DNA from: Nonomuraea montanisoli
Lineage (GTDB): Bacteria; Actinomycetota; Actinomycetes; Streptosporangiales; Streptosporangiaceae
Direction: 5' to 3'
DNA length: 64,000 bases
NCBI RefSeq assembly: GCF_013363975.1
Contig: NZ_JABWGN010000002.1
Coordinates: 558,001-622,000 of the forward strand
The number at the start of each line of letters is the position of its first letter. The first letter of the stretch is position 1. The notes beneath the pieces are model-generated. The model was not told where the DNA came from and did no database searches. It saw nothing but the letters and a program-made list of their open reading frames with translations. Below are positions 60,474 through 64,000 of the stretch, piece after piece. The translations under genes were made by a program, and so were the position numbers.

Positions 60474-61871
60474 TCACTGATCAAATGGATCAAGTGCTGA
60501 TTCCGCGAGGGCCCGCAAAGCGCTCGTGAACGCCTCCACCGGCGGGCTCACCAGCCCCGCCCCGACCTGCCCGGTGCCCGCCACGCGCCCGGCGATGCCG
60601 GTGTTGACGACCGGCAGCAGCCCCGTCCGCGCCACCAGCGTGAGATCGATCCCGACCGGCGTCCCCCGGAAGCCGAGCGCCGGAATCTGGTACGCCGGGT
60701 GCTCGGCGAGCGTGATCTCGTACATGGACCGGGTCGCCGCCACGGCGTCGGCCACGTCGCCGCCCACGAACCGCACGATGGCCGGGGCCGCCGCCATCGC
60801 GAACCCGCCCAGCCCCGCCGTCTCGGTGATCGTGGAGTCGCCGATGTCGGGATTCGCGTCGGCCGGCCCGTACGCGCCGAGGTAGAGCCCGTCGGGCACC
60901 CCCGCCGGCCCGGTGAACCACCGGTCGCCCAGCCCCGACACCTGCACGCCGAAGTCGGTGCCGTTGCGCGCCATGGCCACGACCAGCGACGACCCCGGGA
61001 CGTCGCGGGCCGCGTCGGCCGAGACCTTGGCGGCGGCCATGACGGGGTTGAGGAAGAAGTGGTCGTTGCCGCCGACGAAGCGCAGCACCTCGGCGGCGTG
61101 CCCCGGCGCCGCGTTCACCACGTACGGCGCCAGCTCCCGCAGCAGCAGGGAGGTGGCCGCGCGGTTGCGGTTGTGCAGCTCGTCGCCCATCTGCAGCGCC
61201 TGCGCGGCCAGCGCCCGCAGGTCGATCGGCCCGGCCAGCTCCACCGCCGCCGACAGGACCGGCCCCAGCACGTGGTCCATCCAGCCGAGCCGGTCGAGCA
61301 CCTCCGGGCCGAACGCGCCGTAGCGCAGCACCCGGCCGAGCCCCTCGTTCAGCGAGCAGTACGCGACGCCGCCGTGGACGTCGTCGCGCACCTCGAACAT
61401 CCACATCGACGGGCTCACCACGCCCGCCATCGGTCCCACGGTCCGGTGGTGATGGCACGGCTCCAGCCGCACCGCGCCGGACTCCAGCCGGGCGCGGGCG
61501 TCCTCCTCGTCGAGCGCGTACCCCTCCAGCAGCATGGCGCCGATCAGCGCGCCGCGCATCGGCCCCGACGCCCGTTCCCAGTCGAGGGGCGGGCCCGCGT
61601 GCAGGAACATGGGCTGCGGCAGGTCCAGCAGCTCCGAGGCGCGCCGCACGCTCACCAGCAGCGGGCGGGACGACGTCAGCCGGTCCACGGCCCGCGCGTT
61701 GGCGGCGCGCCGTCGCGGGTCGGCCAGGACCCGCGCGAGGGCGCCGGCGGTGCCGGGCAGCGGCGGCCGCCAGTCCACCGGTGTGGTGGGGACGGCCTGC
61801 GCGTCCAGGGCCTCGCGCAGCAGGTCCACGCCGGCGGTGACGACGCGGGGCGGGCCGGAGAGCAGGGTCAT
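60474..61871 (-). CDS. allG: AllG-like DUF1116 subunit of an oxamate carbamoyltransferase-type complex
   Basis: 465 residues with the DUF1116/YlbE domain throughout. Conserved stretches include HAGPPLDWERASGPMRGA, EPCHHHRTVGPMAGV and FVGGNDHFFLNPVMAA. In E. coli FdrA, AllG and AllH together form oxamate carbamoyltransferase of allantoin breakdown. ATG overlaps the fdrA stop as ATGA. Completes a three-gene unit with FdrA and DUF2877. No allantoinase or ureidoglycolate genes are in the window, so the substrate here is inferred. Confidence 0.85.
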   Translation of the reverse strand: MTLLSGPPRVVTAGVDLLREALDAQAVPTTPVDWRPPLPGTAGALARVLADPRRRAANARAVDRLTSSRPLLVSVRRASELLDLPQPMFLHAGPPLDWERASGPMRGALIGAMLLEGYALDEEDARARLESGAVRLEPCHHHRTVGPMAGVVSPSMWMFEVRDDVHGGVAYCSLNEGLGRVLRYGAFGPEVLDRLGWMDHVLGPVLSAAVELAGPIDLRALAAQALQMGDELHNRNRAATSLLLRELAPYVVNAAPGHAAEVLRFVGGNDHFFLNPVMAAAKVSADAARDVPGSSLVVAMARNGTDFGVQVSGLGDRWFTGPAGVPDGLYLGAYGPADANPDIGDSTITETAGLGGFAMAAAPAIVRFVGGDVADAVAATRSMYEITLAEHPAYQIPALGFRGTPVGIDLTLVARTGLLPVVNTGIAGRVAGTGQVGAGLVSPPVEAFTSALRALAESALDPFDQ

Positions 61872-63331
61872 CGCAGGTCCCTCGCGTACCGGGCGGCCTG
61901 GGCGTTGGACACGAAGACGGACGCGCCGGCCTCGCGGAAGGCGGCGGCCTGCCGGTGCAGGCCCTGCGGGTCGCCCTCGGTGCCGACGAGCGCGACGACC
62001 ACGGCGGCGGCGGGGCAGCGGGCCACGGCGGGCGCCAGCGAGGCGGCCGGGTCGGGATCGGCGCCGTGGCCGAGGACGACGTCGAGCAGCGCCACCTCGT
62101 CCGGGCCGACGCGGGCGAGCGCGTCCAGGCGCAGCGCCGGGTCGATCATGGGATGGGGACGGCCCCGGGTATAGGCGTCATCACCGAAGTCGACGAACTC
62201 CCCGGAACCGGAACCGTGGCGGGCGCCGGGCTCCGCGCCGGGCCCTGCCGCGACGAAGGCGCCAGGCTCCGCGCCGGGCCGCGCCGCGACGATGGCGGCG
62301 GCCTCGGCGCACAGGGTCCCGCCCGCGTACAGACCCTTGACCGCGCCCGGCTTCGGGGAGCGGCGCGCGGGAGCGGGCCAGGAGGGCCAGACGGGCACGG
62401 GCGCGCCGAGCGTGCGCAGGGCCCGCTCCGCCGCCTCCGTCAGGTCGTCGCGCCCGGTCAGCGCGGGCACGACCGGCGTGCGCAGCGACTCCACCACCTC
62501 CTGGACGGCCCGCGCCGCCTCCGGGTCCGGCGGTTTGGACACGAGCACGATCAGCTCGGTCGCCGGGTCCTCGTCGAGCAGCCGCAGCGCCCGCACCGCC
62601 GACAGCCCGCCCACCTCGCGCGACAGGTCCCTGCCCCCGACGCCGAGCACGTGACTCACGCCGGCGCCGGCCAGGTCCAGCAGCGAGGTGACCTGCTGCG
62701 CCCCGGTGCCGGACGCGGCGACCACGCCCACCGGCCCCGGCCGCAGGACGTTGGCGAAGCCCAGGCCCACCCCGGCGATCACGGCCGTGCCGCAGTCGGG
62801 GCCCATGACGAGCACGCCGCGCTCGGCGGCCAGCCGCTTGAGCAGCACCTCCTGCCGCACGGGGACGCCGTCACTGAAGATCATCACGTCGAGGCCCGCC
62901 TCGATGGCGTCCACCGCCTCCGGCAGGACGTGCTCGCCGGGCACCGACACCAGCGCCACCCCGGCGTCCTCGCCCGCCCGCGCGGCCGCCGAGCGGGTGG
63001 TGCGCGGGGCCGGCCCCTCCGCCCCGGCCATGCCGTACGAGGACGAGCCGGGTGCGGACGACAGGGCCGCCAGGAGACGGTCCAGCTCCCGCTCGGCCGC
63101 CGCCACGTCCCGGCCGCGCAGCGCGACGAGCAGGTCGGCGGGCCCGGCCGGGGGAGGGGTGAAGCCGAGGTCGCGGGCCATGGCGAGGTTCAGCTCGGTG
63201 GCCATGGCGACCAGGGCCACGTCCATGCCGGGCAGGTCGGACAGGGCCCGGCTGACCCGCATGAGCGCCACGGAGTCGTGGTACACCCCGGCCCGCACCA
63301 GGACCGCCGCCTCACCGGCCGCCGAGCTCAC
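61868..63331 (-). CDS. fdrA: FdrA-like subunit (acyl-CoA-synthetase-fold)
   Basis: 487 residues from GTG 63331, which overlaps the AllH stop as GTGA. A succinyl-CoA-synthetase-like CoA-binding fold is visible: VMGPDCGTAVIAGVGLGF and VGVVAASGTGAQQVTSLL, where the usual active-site His is replaced by Gln, as in FdrA. The C-terminal part has AYTRGRPHPMIDP and a Gly/Ala-rich low-complexity insert near 360-390. Second gene of an AllH-FdrA-AllG unit. Confidence 0.88.
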   Translation of the reverse strand: MSSAAGEAAVLVRAGVYHDSVALMRVSRALSDLPGMDVALVAMATELNLAMARDLGFTPPPAGPADLLVALRGRDVAAAERELDRLLAALSSAPGSSSYGMAGAEGPAPRTTRSAAARAGEDAGVALVSVPGEHVLPEAVDAIEAGLDVMIFSDGVPVRQEVLLKRLAAERGVLVMGPDCGTAVIAGVGLGFANVLRPGPVGVVAASGTGAQQVTSLLDLAGAGVSHVLGVGGRDLSREVGGLSAVRALRLLDEDPATELIVLVSKPPDPEAARAVQEVVESLRTPVVPALTGRDDLTEAAERALRTLGAPVPVWPSWPAPARRSPKPGAVKGLYAGGTLCAEAAAIVAARPGAEPGAFVAAGPGAEPGARHGSGSGEFVDFGDDAYTRGRPHPMIDPALRLDALARVGPDEVALLDVVLGHGADPDPAASLAPAVARCPAAAVVVALVGTEGDPQGLHRQAAAFREAGASVFVSNAQAARYARDLR

Positions 63332-64000
63332 GTGTAGTCCCCTGACGAGGAGGGGGAGCCCTGGGAACAGAAGGCGAGGACGGAGCGGACGCCGATCCCG
63401 ATCCCCTGGGCGAGGTCCGACCCCGACGTGTGGCCGAGGCCGTGCAGGCGGCGCAGGGCCGGCTCCACCGGCCCCCGGCCCGCCAGGGCCCGCAGCACCG
63501 CGGCCACCTCGGGGCTCGCCTGTCCCAGCGCCGCGCAGTGCAGCAGCGTCGCCGACAGGGGCGTGGTGCGCGTGCGCGCGTCGTAGGTGACCGTGGCCGC
63601 GAGCCAGTCCGCCAGCCACACCGCCCGGCCGGCGCCCGTGGCCGCGCCGAGCAGCCGCAACGTCACCATCAGCCCGGCCAGCACGTCGTCCCCGCTGGGC
63701 GTCAGCCCCGGGCCGAGCCCGACCAGCCGCTCGGCCGCCGTCAGCACGTCCAGCAGCCTCCCGCTCGCGCACCCGGAGGCCAGCAGCTCCACGGCGGGCT
63801 CGCCGGCCAGCGCGGGCTCCCCGGGCGTCAGGCCGGCCGCGGCCTCCCGCAGCCCGGCCGGGTCCGCCTCGCCCAGCGGCGGCGCCGGATCCCACCAGCG
63901 CGACGCGCGCAGGCTCAGCCGTCCCAGCCGCACCGCGCCGTCGCCCACGGACGCCTCGTGACCCACCGTGAGCCGCGGCGGCTCGCCGGCGAGCAGCACC
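63328..64000 (-). CDS. allH: AllH-like DUF2877 protein, C-terminal part
   Basis: Gene runs off the right edge; 224 codons visible. DUF2877 marks are LVGLGPGLTPSGDDVLAGLM, TTPLSATLLHCAALGQ and LRRLHGLGHTSGSDLAQG. In E. coli AllH is the third subunit of the oxamate carbamoyltransferase complex. The 5' end and any promoter lie outside the window. Confidence 0.88.
   Translation of the reverse strand, partial: VLLAGEPPRLTVGHEASVGDGAVRLGRLSLRASRWWDPAPPLGEADPAGLREAAAGLTPGEPALAGEPAVELLASGCASGRLLDVLTAAERLVGLGPGLTPSGDDVLAGLMVTLRLLGAATGAGRAVWLADWLAATVTYDARTRTTPLSATLLHCAALGQASPEVAAVLRALAGRGPVEPALRRLHGLGHTSGSDLAQGIGIGVRSVLAFCSQGSPSSSGDYT

Overview
High-GC actinomycete chromosome, about 74 kb-style gene density compressed into 64 kb with short intergenic gaps. 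HemQ of the actinobacterial type, mycothiol-dependent (MDMPI-fold) proteins, a WhiB protein, an XRE/DUF5753 + DUF397 + HATPase set, DUF3000 next to RNase D, and many GTG/TTG starts fit a Streptosporangiales-like organism (for example a Nonomuraea relative). I cannot prove the genus from sequence alone. I see no rRNA, tRNA, CRISPR, insertion sequence or prophage; the window reads as chromosomal housekeeping interleaved with regulatory and accessory operons.

Layout. 0-1.5 kb: end of a LacI-type-operator-controlled sugar operon (Gfo/Idh oxidoreductase, DUF993). 1.6-8.4 kb: RNase D and DUF3000 divergent from the haem genes hemE, hemY and hemQ, with a DUF4349 lipoprotein gene inserted antisense between hemE and hemY. 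8.5-13.2 kb: a low-complexity membrane protein, msrB with a 35-residue CxxC protein not previously obvious as a gene, a stand-alone LigD-type primase/polymerase, and a TPR protein. 13-20 kb: aldehyde dehydrogenase, MFS exporter + cupin divergent from a LysR regulator, a PgeF/laccase-domain protein, an amidase. 20-29.9 kb: an ECF sigma factor with an MDMPI-fold partner, OsmC, GlgX, a RibD-like reductase overlapping an ATP-dependent DNA ligase, an ankyrin/HEAT protein and a DUF1707 protein separated by a 116-bp tandem duplication.

29.9-33.6 kb: assimilatory sulfur operon (sulfite reductase, zinc-ribbon miniprotein, APS reductase, CbiX chelatase), all overlapping, preceded by a promoter and a short leader peptide of the actinobacterial RRHVDL type. 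33.6-37.3 kb: TIGR03084 protein, YccF, YihY, and glyA behind a ZTP riboswitch. 37.5-40.7 kb: a secreted CHRD-domain protein and an ECF sigma/anti-sigma pair that share an essentially identical ECF promoter. 41-46 kb: RsgA, a phosphoribosyltransferase, TMEM175, SDR, and the XRE/HATPase/DUF397 group with a shared TGCACGTGCA palindrome. 46-51.8 kb: WhiB, an iron-box-controlled sucrase/ferredoxin-like protein, and TetR between glpD and an alkyl-DHAP-synthase-like oxidase. 51.8-60.3 kb: metallophosphoesterase, PolA-like polymerase, MFS, MOSC and a large Ser/Thr kinase. 60.5-64 kb: AllG-FdrA-AllH-like carbamoyltransferase genes.

The most unusual feature is not one gene: at about eight gene ends the last 15-40 bp of the coding sequence, often including the stop codon, is repeated one to several times just downstream with degeneration. 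This looks like a recurring, 3'-end-specific tandem-repeat process in this genome.
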